DNA of 21,722 nt, taken from positions 1 to 21,722 of IMG/VR virus record IMGVR_UViG_3300049153_000011; one strand, given 5' to 3'. Positions 12,963 to 21,342 of the stretch are shown piece by piece (the stretch's first letter is position 1; each line of letters begins with the position of its first letter). This DNA comes from a virus. The notes beneath the pieces were generated by a model. That model made no database searches, was not told where the DNA came from, and saw only the letters and a program-made list of their open reading frames with translations. The position numbers and the translations under genes were made by a program.

Positions 12963-13336
12963 GGATACCTCTCGGCGGTGTCGGTGGCGGTGGTCTCGGC
13001 GAGGCCGTACCAATCGGCCTCAGCGGCCTGCGCCGTTGGGTAGAGGTACCGGCCCTCGGAGATGTGCGGCCGGCCTCGGCTCCCGCCGAACTCGATCCAG
13101 CCGGCGTAGTCGAGGCCGTCGCCGATGCTCACGCCGGCGCCGAGCTCGGGGAGCTCGACGAGGTTCACCGAGGCGGCGAGCGCGCCGGTGAGGACCGGCG
13201 GGTGAACCCTTGCCGCTACTCGTGCGGCGAAGGCTCGGCTCTCCTTGTCGACGGCGGGCCCGACCTGCTGCGCCCAGCGGCGGAAGTCTGCCGCGGCCTC
13301 GTCGGCGCCGACGAAGACGAGGCCCTCGTCAGGCAT
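12941..13336 (-). CDS. HK97 gp10-like head-tail/neck protein
   Basis: The ATG at 13336 overlaps the major-tail stop by 8 nt. The 131-aa product has the HK97 gp10-type signature VHPPVLTGALAASVNLVEL, then GDGLDYAGWIEFGGSRGRPHIS and a Pro/Tyr-containing tail near YLYPTAQAAEADW. Such proteins act at the head-tail junction or in tail completion. Here it is downstream of the major tail protein instead of before it. The family pattern is clear. The role in this phage is inferred. Confidence 0.8.
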   Translation of the reverse strand: MPDEGLVFVGADEAAADFRRWAQQVGPAVDKESRAFAARVAARVHPPVLTGALAASVNLVELPELGAGVSIGDGLDYAGWIEFGGSRGRPHISEGRYLYPTAQAAEADWYGLAETTATDTAERYPWTTTAA

Positions 13337-13817
13337 CGACCTTGGCCTTGGGCGCCTTGGCCTCGGTGGCGGTGGCCTCGGCGCCGGCGATCGGCGTGAT
13401 GTTCGTCGTCGGGGTGTTGCCCCACCCGCTGATCGACCACTCGAGGTCGAAGCTGGAGGCGTCACCAACGTCGCCGCTCAGCGGGGTGAAGGGCTGGGGG
13501 ATCAGGTTGCCGGTGTACTCGGGGTTGGTCGCCGAGACCGGATCGCTCGAAGCCGTGACGGTAAACGGGACCTCGACGCCTCCCTCGACCGCGGCGGTGA
13601 GGACCTCGTTGGTGCCCTCGGGGTCGTAGGAGTGATAGAGCGTGGCCTTGAGCGTCCACTTCAGGGTGCCGGGGTACTCCCGCACGCCGCAGCTGGTGGT
13701 GATCTCGATCAGCGTGACGTCGGGCGTCATCTCGATGTGGCTCAGGACGCACTTCAAATCGACGCCGTCGATGGTCAGGACCGGGTCGACGAGGATGACG
13801 GGCTGGAGGTCGGGCAT
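13329..13817 (-). CDS. Major tail protein
   Basis: This 162-aa tail-tube subunit starts at the ATG after an AGGAG site 8 nt upstream. The sequence is beta-rich: ILVDPVLTIDGVDLKCVLSH, IEITTSCGVREYPGTLKWTL and DLEWSISGWG. A flexible, charged Ala/Lys/Glu C-terminus (EATATEAKAPKAKVDA) follows. Size and position, right after the terminator-like protein and a few genes before the tape measure, are typical for an HK97-like tail tube. Confidence 0.8.
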   Translation of the reverse strand: MPDLQPVILVDPVLTIDGVDLKCVLSHIEMTPDVTLIEITTSCGVREYPGTLKWTLKATLYHSYDPEGTNEVLTAAVEGGVEVPFTVTASSDPVSATNPEYTGNLIPQPFTPLSGDVGDASSFDLEWSISGWGNTPTTNITPIAGAEATATEAKAPKAKVDA

Positions 13818-13831
13818 GGTCGTTGCTCCTG

Positions 13832-14203
13832 TCAGGTGATCGGAACGCGGAGCGTGACCCGCGCCGCGAGGTAGTTGGTCTTGGCGATGGTGAAAACTCT
13901 CGGCCCGCTCACGTCCTGGAGCGGCCACTGGCCGGCGGCTCGGATGCGGGCGAGGGTGTAATCGACGAGCTCCTCGAGGGTCTCGACGCCGGCGCCGGGG
14001 ACGAGGCGGCTCGCGACGCAGGTCACGACGATGCGGCCGGTGGCGATGCAGCGGGTGTCGGGCTCGAGCCAGGGCTCTCCCCATCCGAGCATCAGCGCCG
14101 GTGGCTCGATGCTGTCGACCAGGTTGTCGAGGACCTCGGGGTCGGTGTCGGCGATCGGCGCGAGGTCGGCGGCCAGCTTGGGTCGGACCTCGAGCAGGTT
14201 CAT
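13832..14203 (-). CDS. Tail-terminator-like protein
   Basis: The 123-aa product has IEPPALMLGWGEPWLEPDT, a strand RIVVTCVASRLVPG, the helix ETLEELVDYTLARIRAAG and a final PRVFTIAKTNYLAARVTLRV. This strand/helix pattern and location before the major tail gene suit a tail terminator. A head-closure (stopper) role cannot be excluded. It overlaps the connector gene by 4 nt (ATGA). Confidence 0.6.
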   Translation of the reverse strand: MNLLEVRPKLAADLAPIADTDPEVLDNLVDSIEPPALMLGWGEPWLEPDTRCIATGRIVVTCVASRLVPGAGVETLEELVDYTLARIRAAGQWPLQDVSGPRVFTIAKTNYLAARVTLRVPIT

Positions 14204-14526
14204 CCGATGCCCCAGGTCTGCTTCAGCGGGATGAGCGTCGCGGCGTGGCGCTCAAAGCCCGAGGGCGCCTCGAGCGGGCCGGCGGTCTCGGTGGCGCCGA
14301 CCCCACCGTTGTAGGCCGCCGGTGCTTTGTACCACTCGACGGCGCGGTTCACGTTCGCTCGGACGACGAGCTCGGGTGTCGGTGTCGGGAGCGGGTCGAC
14401 CCTGCCGAGGGTGTGATCGATCTCGGCCGCCGCGGCGTCGAGGCAGGCCTGGAGGAGCTCGGTGTTGGCCGGCGTCACCCGAACGTCGAGCGCGACGCCG
14501 AGCTGGTCGGGTGACGCGTAGGCCAT
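14200..14526 (-). CDS. Head-tail connector (gp6-like)
   Basis: The 108-aa protein is helical. Helices read ELLQACLDAAAAEIDHTLGR and PELVVRANVNRAVEWYKAP, separated by a Pro/Thr turn. This matches the gp6-like connector family that binds the portal ring from outside the capsid. It starts one base into the stop of the acidic gene (TGATG). The C-terminus, near GFERHAATLIPLKQTWGIG, is the basic/aromatic end usual in this family. Confidence 0.75.
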   Translation of the reverse strand: MAYASPDQLGVALDVRVTPANTELLQACLDAAAAEIDHTLGRVDPLPTPTPELVVRANVNRAVEWYKAPAAYNGGVGATETAGPLEAPSGFERHAATLIPLKQTWGIG

Positions 14527-14768
14527 CAGCTGTCCTTGTCGGTGTCCTCGTCGGTGGTGTCCTTGGTGCGGCGGGACCTCTTGGTCGTCGTGGTCTCGGT
14601 CTCGACCTCGTCGGCCTCGGGGTCGACCTCGGGGTCGGGTGACGTGCTGCCACCCTCACCCTCATCCGCGGGTCCTGATCCGTCGCCGCGCACGACCTGT
14701 TGGTTCGGGGCGTCGAGGCGCTCGAGGCCGTCGTCGGCGCCGGGCTCGGTGTCCTTGGTGGGGCTCAT
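14526..14768 (-). CDS. Acidic low-complexity protein after capsid (80 aa)
   Basis: The ATG overlaps the capsid stop (ATGA). The product is rich in Asp, Glu, Thr and Pro (for example DPEVDPEADEVETETTTTKR) and ends with alternating Thr/Lys/Asp. It has no folded-looking core and is probably disordered. Its place between capsid and connector suggests a head protein or assembly factor. I do not recognise a family. Confidence 0.7.
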   Translation of the reverse strand: MSPTKDTEPGADDGLERLDAPNQQVVRGDGSGPADEGEGGSTSPDPEVDPEADEVETETTTTKRSRRTKDTTDEDTDKDS

Positions 14769-15982
14769 GGTCCGACCGTGACCTTGACGATGCCGCCGGC
14801 GTTCAAGATGTGGACCTTGAAGTAGCCGGCGTAGGCGACCTGGACGCCGAGGACGCTGGGCTCGACGACCTGGAGGGCTCCCACTCGGTCCTCGTAGAGG
14901 TTGGCCGAGGCGGTGTTGATGGCGACGATCTGGCCGGCGTCGAGGCCGGCGGTCATCACGAAGCTGATGCCGCTCACGCTCCCGACCGCGCCCGACCCGA
15001 AGTCCGCAGCGCTGAAGCCGGGGCTCGAGGCGTTCTGCGGATTCACGTTCGGGAAGAGGGGCCCGATCAGGCCCAGCATGTCGGGGCTGAACGCGACGAA
15101 CAAACGGCCGAGGCCGTAGGTGGCGCCGTAGGCCTGACCGGCCGCAGCCCACACCGCGGCGGCGACCTCGGCGGTCGTCGGTGCGGCGGGGAGCGTCGGG
15201 CCGGCGGTGGCGCCGGCGTAGAGGACGGTGCCGGCCTCTTCCTCGGTCTCGATCGAGTACTGGCCGGCGAGGTCGTTGATGACGGTGTCGAGGGCGTTGG
15301 GGTTGGACCAGTCGATGTTCTGGCGGCTCACGTTGACGTAGCCACCGAAGGTGTCGGCGTCGATCGGCGTCTTGGTGATGATCATCTTGCGGGAGGCCAG
15401 CTCGGTCTTTTCCGCTGTCTGCTTGGCGACGCTCGTGTGCTGAGTGACGTGGCTCACGAAGCCGGAGCCGGTGAGCGGCTGGGGGCCGAACACGCCGCAG
15501 ATCGGACGGGCGTAGTCGACGTAGTCGAGGACGGGCTGAAGGAGCGGCTCGGGGATGATGCCGGGGTTGTCGCTCGTGGTCTGGTGCGCGGCGGCGCGCT
15601 CGTAGAGCTCGAGGCGCTGCATTGCCTCGTCGTTGCCGATGGCGGCCTTCCAGCGGTCGAGGGCGTAGCCCGACGCCGATCGGTACTCGACCTTCTGCGC
15701 CATGGCCGGCGAGGTGAGCGCGGCGATCTCGGCGGCGTAGGTGGCGCCGGCCGCTCGGCTCTCCATGGCGATCTTGGTGGTCTCCTGGAGCGGAGCGAGC
15801 TGGCCGTTCACGATGGCGATGCGGTCTCGGGCTCGGGTGATGAGCTCCATCTCCTGAGGCTGAAGGTCTCGGCCCTCCTTCTGCGCGGCCTCGACGAGGC
15901 CGTTCACGAAGGCGTTGCGGTCCTCGATCTCATTCATCAGCTGCGCGACGAGAGCGTCGGTGCTGGGCGTGGCGGTAGGCAT
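14765..15982 (-). CDS. Major capsid protein, HK97 fold
   Basis: The 405-aa product has an N-terminal helical delta-like region (about 1-85: DALVAQLMNEIEDRNAFV, LVEAAQKEGRDLQPQEMEL), which in this family scaffolds assembly and is removed by the protease. The shell domain follows, with IIPEPLLQPVLDYVDYARP, a conserved turn at IITKTPIDADTFGGYVNVSR, then the spine helix and strands ending in AYAGYFKVHIL. An AGAGGA site lies about 8 nt before the ATG. The protease gene directly upstream matches HK97-type maturation. Confidence 0.93.
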   Translation of the reverse strand: MPTATPSTDALVAQLMNEIEDRNAFVNGLVEAAQKEGRDLQPQEMELITRARDRIAIVNGQLAPLQETTKIAMESRAAGATYAAEIAALTSPAMAQKVEYRSASGYALDRWKAAIGNDEAMQRLELYERAAAHQTTSDNPGIIPEPLLQPVLDYVDYARPICGVFGPQPLTGSGFVSHVTQHTSVAKQTAEKTELASRKMIITKTPIDADTFGGYVNVSRQNIDWSNPNALDTVINDLAGQYSIETEEEAGTVLYAGATAGPTLPAAPTTAEVAAAVWAAAGQAYGATYGLGRLFVAFSPDMLGLIGPLFPNVNPQNASSPGFSAADFGSGAVGSVSGISFVMTAGLDAGQIVAINTASANLYEDRVGALQVVEPSVLGVQVAYAGYFKVHILNAGGIVKVTVGP

Positions 15983-16085
15983 GGCAGGGTCCTCTTTCGC
16001 GAGAGCGTTGTGCTTCTATCGCGACGTTCACCCGCTGCTGGTGCCGGCCCTGCCGTTGTGCTCCAGGTAGTGCTCGTCCTGCGGT

Positions 16086-16727
16086 CTAGTGAAACAGGCC
16101 GCTCGATCGGTGTCCAGCATCGTAGGCAGCCTCGAGGGCCCAAAGCCGGACCTGGTCGAGGTTGGGGGTCGCCGGTGTCGCCGGCGCCTCGAGCTCGGCG
16201 TGGCGCACCGAGAGCACTCGGGCGTCGGCGTAGGCGGGCTCGGGGACGAGGGCGACGTGTCCGAGGTAGGCCTTGGTGATGCGACGGCGGGCGCGCTGAT
16301 CGAGGTAGTGCTCGCCGCCGGGGAAGGGTGCGAAGCCGGCCGAGGCGTCGAGGATGCCGTCGGCGGCGTACTCGAGGGTCTCGTCGCCGAGCGCCGAGCG
16401 ACCGATCTTCAGCTCGCCGACCAGGCCCTCGGCCCTCGAGGGGTGCAGCGCCACCACGCGACCGACCGTACGGGTGACGTCGTGGTCTCGGTTCACCTTG
16501 ATGCGGTTCGCTCGGCGCTCGACTCCCTCGAAGGCGCCAGGCGCGATCGACTCGGTGACCCACCGGCCGCCGGCGAAGACGGTGGTGTCGGTGTCGTAGG
16601 GCATGATGACGAGCTCGATGGTGCGCTGCTCGTATCGGACCTCGAGCAGCTGGCTCGGCGCCAGGCGAAACTCGAGCGGTGCGCGCGGTGGCGCCTCGTC
16701 GACGGGCTCGGTCTCGATGGTGGTCAT
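16086..16727 (-). CDS. Prohead maturation protease, HK97 (S78) type
   Basis: Although the frame is open further upstream, the ATG at 16727 overlaps the portal stop (ATGA) and has an AGGAG site 8 nt upstream. The 213-aa product has the family's HK97-type motifs: VNRDHDVTRTVGRV (catalytic His), ILDASAGFAPFPG (catalytic Ser) and RRITKAYLGHVALVPEPAY. It trims the capsid delta region and itself during head maturation. Its place between portal and capsid is canonical. About 103 bp without a recognised gene separates it from the capsid start. Confidence 0.9.
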   Translation of the reverse strand: MTTIETEPVDEAPPRAPLEFRLAPSQLLEVRYEQRTIELVIMPYDTDTTVFAGGRWVTESIAPGAFEGVERRANRIKVNRDHDVTRTVGRVVALHPSRAEGLVGELKIGRSALGDETLEYAADGILDASAGFAPFPGGEHYLDQRARRRITKAYLGHVALVPEPAYADARVLSVRHAELEAPATPATPNLDQVRLWALEAAYDAGHRSSGLFH

Positions 16728-17965
16728 GCTGGAGCTCCTGCCGGGGTGAGCGAGGGTGGCGCCGGCGCGGTGTCGCCGCTGATCACGAAGCGCTCGATCT
16801 CCTGGACCTGCCTCGGGGTGAGGACGCCGATGCGGATCAGGATGTCCCAGGTCTGCGCTCGGATCAGCGGGTCGGGTCGGACGTACTCGTCGCGGTTGAC
16901 CTCGATGTCGGTCCCTCGTGGTAGGAGCCACCCGCTCAGCGCCTTGGTCACCGGGCTCACCTTGGGGCGAAGGCCGGCGCGCCAGTGGTAGTCGAAGAGG
17001 GCATTCACGTTGGTGTAGGTCATGGCGTCACCACCGCTCGGGAGGCCGGCGAGGAACGGTGGCACGCCGAGCATGACGGCGATGCGGCTCTCGTTGTACT
17101 GGCTCAACTCGAGGAGCGTCATGTCTCTCGGGCTGGTCTGGAGCTGCTCGAGCTCGACGCCTCCCGAAAGGATGGCGGGCATGCCGAGGGCGTTCATTCG
17201 CGCCGTCCACCATTGGTCCTGGAGGCGGGTGATCTGGTCGTCGCCGAGCTCGGCGGGATGCTTGATGACGTAGTAGGGGACGCCGCCTCCCTCGATGACC
17301 TTGGCGGCGTATCGCTGGAGGAGGCCGGCGGCGACCATCCTGGTGGCGCCGGCGTCGAGCGGGCCGGTGCCGTGCGCCGAGCTCGACGTGCTCTTGTATC
17401 GGATGTGGAGCAGGTCGGGCCCTGGATCGATGCTCCCGATCTTGTAGTGGCGGAGGCCGTCGGGCCCGATCTCGGGCTCGACGAGCCAGGGCTCGAGGAC
17501 GTGGAAGCGGGCGGGGTATCCGTCGGCGTAGCGGGCGGTGCAGAGGACGTAGGCCTCGCCGAGCTGGTAGTCCCACCAGAGCTGTTTGGCGAACTCGTCC
17601 CACGAGGTGTAGCGGTCGGGGTCGGGGTTGGTCTGCCAGGTCGGCGGGCTCACGAGGGTGCCGGCCTGGAGGGCGTACGGGGGCATCGATGCGATGATCG
17701 AGCTGTTCAGATCGAGGCATGACCAGGCGGTGTCGACGAGCTGTTCGACGTGCTGCCAGCTCGGGGTGTCCCACTCGGCCGGCCAACCTGACCAGGGTGA
17801 GGTGAAGACCCTCGGTGGCGGTATCGGCGGGCCCTCGTCGATGATCTCGACGCCGGCGGGGTCTCCTGCTCGAGCGCTCGGCGGGCCGACCGTCGCCGGT
17901 GGCACCGAGGCGGGGTCGTTGCCGTTGGGGTCGAGGACCCTCGATCGGCGATCGAGCCAGCTCAC
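16724..17965 (-). CDS. Portal protein, HK97 family
   Basis: This 413-aa ring protein is the DNA gate at the capsid vertex. After a Pro-rich N-terminus (about 1-50), conserved regions include WSCLDLNSSIIASMPPYALQ, YQLGEAYVLCTARYADGYPA, SSAHGTGPLDAGATRMVAAG, and the long helix carrying TLLELSQYNESRIAVMLGVP ahead of FLAGLPSGGDAMTYTNVNAL. These match HK97-type portal proteins. The start lies 20 bp after the methyltransferase stop. The C-terminal end is Ala/Pro-rich. Confidence 0.93.
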   Translation of the reverse strand: MSWLDRRSRVLDPNGNDPASVPPATVGPPSARAGDPAGVEIIDEGPPIPPPRVFTSPWSGWPAEWDTPSWQHVEQLVDTAWSCLDLNSSIIASMPPYALQAGTLVSPPTWQTNPDPDRYTSWDEFAKQLWWDYQLGEAYVLCTARYADGYPARFHVLEPWLVEPEIGPDGLRHYKIGSIDPGPDLLHIRYKSTSSSAHGTGPLDAGATRMVAAGLLQRYAAKVIEGGGVPYYVIKHPAELGDDQITRLQDQWWTARMNALGMPAILSGGVELEQLQTSPRDMTLLELSQYNESRIAVMLGVPPFLAGLPSGGDAMTYTNVNALFDYHWRAGLRPKVSPVTKALSGWLLPRGTDIEVNRDEYVRPDPLIRAQTWDILIRIGVLTPRQVQEIERFVISGDTAPAPPSLTPAGAPA

Positions 17966-17984
17966 CCGCCGAGCCTAACCTGCC

Positions 17985-19250
17985 TCACCCGAAGTCGACA
18001 GGCTTACCGTCGAGCTCGGGAAGGCGGCCGGTGAGCTCCTGCCACCGACGGCAGGCGACGTCGACGTAGGTCGGGTCCTTCTCGATCGCGGCGCAGCGGC
18101 GGCCGGTGACCTCGGCCGCGGCGATGGCGGTGCCGGCCATGGTGGTGTTGGGCTCGAGCGCGACGTTGTCCTCGTCGGTCGGGTCGCCGGCGAGCTCGGC
18201 GGCGACGATGGCGGTGCCGCTCCCGCAGAAGGGCTCGTAGGCCCACTCGCCGGCGCGGAGATGCCAGGTGTAGGGGTCGGTGTAGAGGGCGACGGGCTTG
18301 ATGGTCGGGTGCTCGGGGTTGGCGCCGGCGCGGTCGAGCTCCCACACGTTGGTGCTCGAGCTCGGCGGTCTGCGCTCGGCTCTTGGCCGGCGGCCGGCGC
18401 GCCATCCGTAGGCGCAGGGCTCGATGCCCCACATGAAATCGGAGCGGCCGAGGACGGCGCGCTGCTTGCGCCAGAAGCAGGTCTGATGCCAGAGGAGGTC
18501 GTTGGCCTTCCAGGCCTGCTCGACGAGGTCGGCGCGCCTCGACGCATGCCACTGGTAGATCGGCGCTTGCGGGTGGAGGTGCTCGAGGGCGAGCTCGAGG
18601 TAGCGGGTGAAGAAGGCGACGCCGGCGGCCTCGTCGCCGACCGTGTCCCAGGCGGCGTAGTCGACAAGGTACGGCGGGTCGGTCACCATCAGCCTCGGGG
18701 TGATGCCGTCGAGCACTCGAGCGACGTCGCCGGCCTCGAGGCTGTCGCCGCAGAGGAGGCGGTGGTCTCCCAAGATCCAGAGGTCACCGAGAGTGGTGAT
18801 CGGGTTGGCCGGCGGCTCGGGGATGGCGTCGGGGTCTCCTGGTGTCGACCAGCGCTCGAGCAGCTTGGCGAGGTCGGCGTCGTCGAAGCCCGCGCCGTCG
18901 AGGTCGCCGGCGGTCTGGAGGTCCTCGAGCACTCGGGCGAGCTCTCGGAAGTCGTAGGTGGCCTGGTCGGCGCTCCAGTTGTCCATCAGCATGATGCGGC
19001 GGGCTTGGTCGTCGTCGACGTCGAGGAAGAGCGCCGGCAGCGCCTTCTCGCCGCGCCGGCGCGCGACCCTCTTGCGGTGGTTGCCGGCGATGATGAAGCC
19101 GGAGCTCTCCTGGACCAGCACCGCGCCGTAGAAGCCGTGCGCCGCCATCGAGGCGTCGATGGCGTCCTCGTCACCGCGCCTCGGGTTGTCGGGGTGCTCG
19201 AGCAGGGTCTCGATCGGTGCGGCGGCGACGTACCGCTGGGCGATGCTCAT
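17985..19250 (-). CDS. ParB-domain/DNA methyltransferase fusion
   Basis: This 421-aa protein has a ParB/Srx-like domain (about 1-110, with IAGNHRKRVARRRGEK) fused to a beta-class DNA methyltransferase. DPPY at 191-194 is followed later by HPTIKP (314-319) and the AdoMet motif FCGSG (341-345), then CAAIEKDPTYVDVACRRW. It should methylate adenine N6 or cytosine N4 in a short target. The order DPPY before FxGxG is diagnostic of the beta class. An extra 28 residues follow FCGSG and look like a duplication of that region (see findings). No restriction enzyme is visible nearby. It begins 10 bp after the large terminase stop. A role in protecting phage DNA or marking packaging substrate is inference. 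Confidence 0.9.
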   Translation of the reverse strand: MSIAQRYVAAAPIETLLEHPDNPRRGDEDAIDASMAAHGFYGAVLVQESSGFIIAGNHRKRVARRRGEKALPALFLDVDDDQARRIMLMDNWSADQATYDFRELARVLEDLQTAGDLDGAGFDDADLAKLLERWSTPGDPDAIPEPPANPITTLGDLWILGDHRLLCGDSLEAGDVARVLDGITPRLMVTDPPYLVDYAAWDTVGDEAAGVAFFTRYLELALEHLHPQAPIYQWHASRRADLVEQAWKANDLLWHQTCFWRKQRAVLGRSDFMWGIEPCAYGWRAGRRPRAERRPPSSSTNVWELDRAGANPEHPTIKPVALYTDPYTWHLRAGEWAYEPFCGSGTAIVAAELAGDPTDEDNVALEPNTTMAGTAIAAAEVTGRRCAAIEKDPTYVDVACRRWQELTGRLPELDGKPVDFG

Positions 19251-19260
19251 GGTGCTCCGT

Positions 19261-20676
19261 TCAGTGGATGGCGGGCTCGGGGATGCGGGCTCGGGTGACG
19301 ATGCCCCAGCGCGCCAGGGTGGCGGCGATCAGCGGGCTGATGTCGGCGTTGCCTCTCCTGCGCCACACCCAGGCGTCGGTGACGCGCCTCTTGGTGGCGC
19401 CGGCGACGGCGTCGGTCAGGCGGTAGTCGCCTCGGTGGCTGAGGCGAGCCTGGACCGCGGCGTCGTGGAAGTCGCCGCAGGCTCGCACGAAGTCAGGCAG
19501 GGCGATCTGTCGGACCTCGACGCCGGCCCGCTCGAGCGCGGGGATGGAGCTCGCCGCCGGACCGCCTCGATCGAGGACGACGGTGGCCTTCCACCGGAGC
19601 GCGACCTCGGCGGTACGGGCGACGAGGCGCTCGAGGTCGGAGGTGGCCTCGATGACCTCGAGCGGTGTCCTGCCGTCGACCTCGGCGGCGACGACGAGGG
19701 TGCCTCGGTCGCGCTCGGGCGTGAAGTCGAGCGAGAGGGCGACCTCGCCGATCGGGCGGAGCTCGTCGTCGCGGCATGCAGCCCAGGTGACGGGGTCGAT
19801 GCCGGTGAGCTGGGCGAGGTCGACCCAAATGTTCAGGTGTTCCCGCCGGAAGACGTCGGCGTCCATGCCGCTCAGCGCCGCGCCGCTCAGCGCGACGCTC
19901 GTGACGCCGCCTGGTAGGTCGAGGCTCGGGTTGGCGTCGCGCCAGGCCTGGTGGTCGAGGATGTCGGCGTCCTCGGCTGCAGCCCACTCGAGCCAGGCGA
20001 GCGAGGCGAGCGGGTTGTCGACCTGGGCTCGGCCGGTGTCGGTGTAGTGGCGCCAGAGGACGCTCTCGAAGGTGCCGGCGTTGCTCAAGATCCAGAGCTG
20101 GGCGTGAGGGCGCGCCGCCATGGTCGGGCTCAATGCACCGATGATGCCGAGGTCGGGTTGGCTGAAGGCCTCGTCGATGATGGCGAGGTCGAGGCTCATC
20201 GATCGGCCGGCCTTCTTGGGGTCCGGTGTCACGATCAGGTACTGGGAGCCGTTGTCCATGATGAGCGCCTCGTTGCCGTTGATGCGCGAGACCCTGCGCA
20301 CCCGATCGGCGAACGGGGTGCTCATCAGGAGCTCGACGTGCTCGGCCCACTTGAAGCGGGCGAGCGTGCGGTCCTGCGCGGTGTAGGCGACGGTCTGGCG
20401 CGGGATGATCAGCTGCAGGGCGATGCGCGCCGCGACCAGGGTGGTCTTGCCGTTCTGCCGTGCGCACCCGATGCCGACCGTGCGGAAGGCCGGCAGCTTG
20501 GTGCGCCGGTCGTACTCGAGGGCGACCGCGCCGGCGTGCTCCTGCCAAGGGTGGAAAGACCAGCCGATGAGCTCGGCGATCTTTACCAGTAGCGGTCCTC
20601 GGGTCGGTCGGTCTCGCCGGCGCGGGGTGCCGTACCGAGGGCCGGCGTCAACCAGGCTCGGTGCCGGTGAGCTCAC
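19261..20676 (-). CDS. terL: Terminase large subunit
   Basis: This is the packaging motor. Counted from an upstream ATG (20700), Walker A is at 78-87 (GCARQNGKTT), Walker B at 172-179 (LAIIDEAF) and the coupling motif at 202-210 (LWILSNAGT). The RNase-H-like nuclease has Asp325 (LSLDFTPE), Asp377 (VVLDRGG) and Asp430 (YRLTD). I use the GTG at 20676 because GGGAGG lies 9 nt before it, while the ATG has no such site. The other start would add 8 residues. The product is then about 471 aa, normal for the family. It overlaps the small subunit by 29 nt. Confidence 0.95.
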   Translation of the reverse strand: MSSPAPSLVDAGPRYGTPRRRDRPTRGPLLVKIAELIGWSFHPWQEHAGAVALEYDRRTKLPAFRTVGIGCARQNGKTTLVAARIALQLIIPRQTVAYTAQDRTLARFKWAEHVELLMSTPFADRVRRVSRINGNEALIMDNGSQYLIVTPDPKKAGRSMSLDLAIIDEAFSQPDLGIIGALSPTMAARPHAQLWILSNAGTFESVLWRHYTDTGRAQVDNPLASLAWLEWAAAEDADILDHQAWRDANPSLDLPGGVTSVALSGAALSGMDADVFRREHLNIWVDLAQLTGIDPVTWAACRDDELRPIGEVALSLDFTPERDRGTLVVAAEVDGRTPLEVIEATSDLERLVARTAEVALRWKATVVLDRGGPAASSIPALERAGVEVRQIALPDFVRACGDFHDAAVQARLSHRGDYRLTDAVAGATKRRVTDAWVWRRRGNADISPLIAATLARWGIVTRARIPEPAIH

Positions 20677-21148
20677 GAGCGATGGCCTCCCATGGATCAT
20701 CGGCCGGCACCGAGCTCGTGGCGATGCCCTGGAGATCCTCGACCGAGGTGGTCAGGGTCTCGCGCTCGAGGCGGGCGCCGAGCTCGAGCAGGCGTGCGGC
20801 GGCGTAGGCAGGGATGTCCTTGGGCTCGAGCTCGTTGAGCGCGGCGAGCGCCTTCTGCATGACGCCTCGGCCGGCGCGCTGGTGCAGGTCGTGCATCGTG
20901 CGCAGCTGCTCGAGGCGCCGGCGGTCGTCGAGTTGGTGGACCTCGTCGTCCCAGGCGACGGCGCGCTCCCACCAGAAGTTGTTCTGCGCCCAGCGCTCGA
21001 TCGTGCGGCGCGAGACCTGGAGCGCCTCGGCGATGTCGCGCAGGTTGCGCAACGGGCCGGCCTCGCGGAAGCGGCGGAAGGCGTCGTAGGCGCGGGCTGG
21101 CTCTTTCGGCCGCCGCTCCCAGGCGAGGCGCTCGAGCTCGGCGGTCAT
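20648..21148 (-). CDS. Terminase small subunit-like protein
   Basis: The 166-aa product starts at the ATG that overlaps the upstream stop (ATGA). It has an HTH near 38-55 (LRDIAEALQVSRRTIERWAQ) followed by WWERAVAWDDEVHQLDDRRR, then a helical oligomerisation part (LEQLRTMHDLHQRAGRGVMQ) and a short C-terminal tail (DDPWEAIARELTGTEPG) that would contact the large subunit. Small terminases recognise the packaging site. Position just before the large subunit supports the call. Confidence 0.8.
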   Translation of the reverse strand: MTAELERLAWERRPKEPARAYDAFRRFREAGPLRNLRDIAEALQVSRRTIERWAQNNFWWERAVAWDDEVHQLDDRRRLEQLRTMHDLHQRAGRGVMQKALAALNELEPKDIPAYAAARLLELGARLERETLTTSVEDLQGIATSSVPADDPWEAIARELTGTEPG

Positions 21149-21342
21149 GGCCGGCGCTCCTGGACGTGGAGCGTGCCGTAGGGGACGTTGGGCGAAAGCT
21201 CGAAGGTGACGGCGGTGCCGCGCCAGACCTCGAGGACGCCGAAGCGGCCAGACTGCAGCGCCGCCTCGCAGGCCTGCTCCCGCGCCGCAGCGATGTCGCG
21301 GAGGTGGTGGTCGATCCAATCGTTCAGGTGCTGCTCGGTCAC
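21145..21342 (-). CDS. Small hypothetical protein (65 aa)
   Basis: The frame is open further upstream, but a GTG at 21342-21340 overlaps the HNH stop (GTGA) and its TGA overlaps the small terminase ATG (ATGA), giving 65 aa. It is helical first (QHLNDWIDHHLRDIAAAREQ) and then strand-rich (GVLEVWRGTAVTFELSPNV). I recognise no family. It may be a packaging accessory. Confidence 0.65.
   Translation of the reverse strand: MTEQHLNDWIDHHLRDIAAAREQACEAALQSGRFGVLEVWRGTAVTFELSPNVPYGTLHVQERRP

Noticed and set aside
16012-16085. Short gap between capsid and protease considered for a terminator or a small gene
   Set aside because: Only a 4-bp stem with a short loop (CTCT/AGAG near 15992-16005) is seen, too weak to call, and no coding frame with a start and SD fits.
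14639-16279. Plus-strand open frame of 546 codons opposite the capsid gene
   Set aside because: It is antisense to the capsid and has Arg/Gly-rich low complexity at its end.
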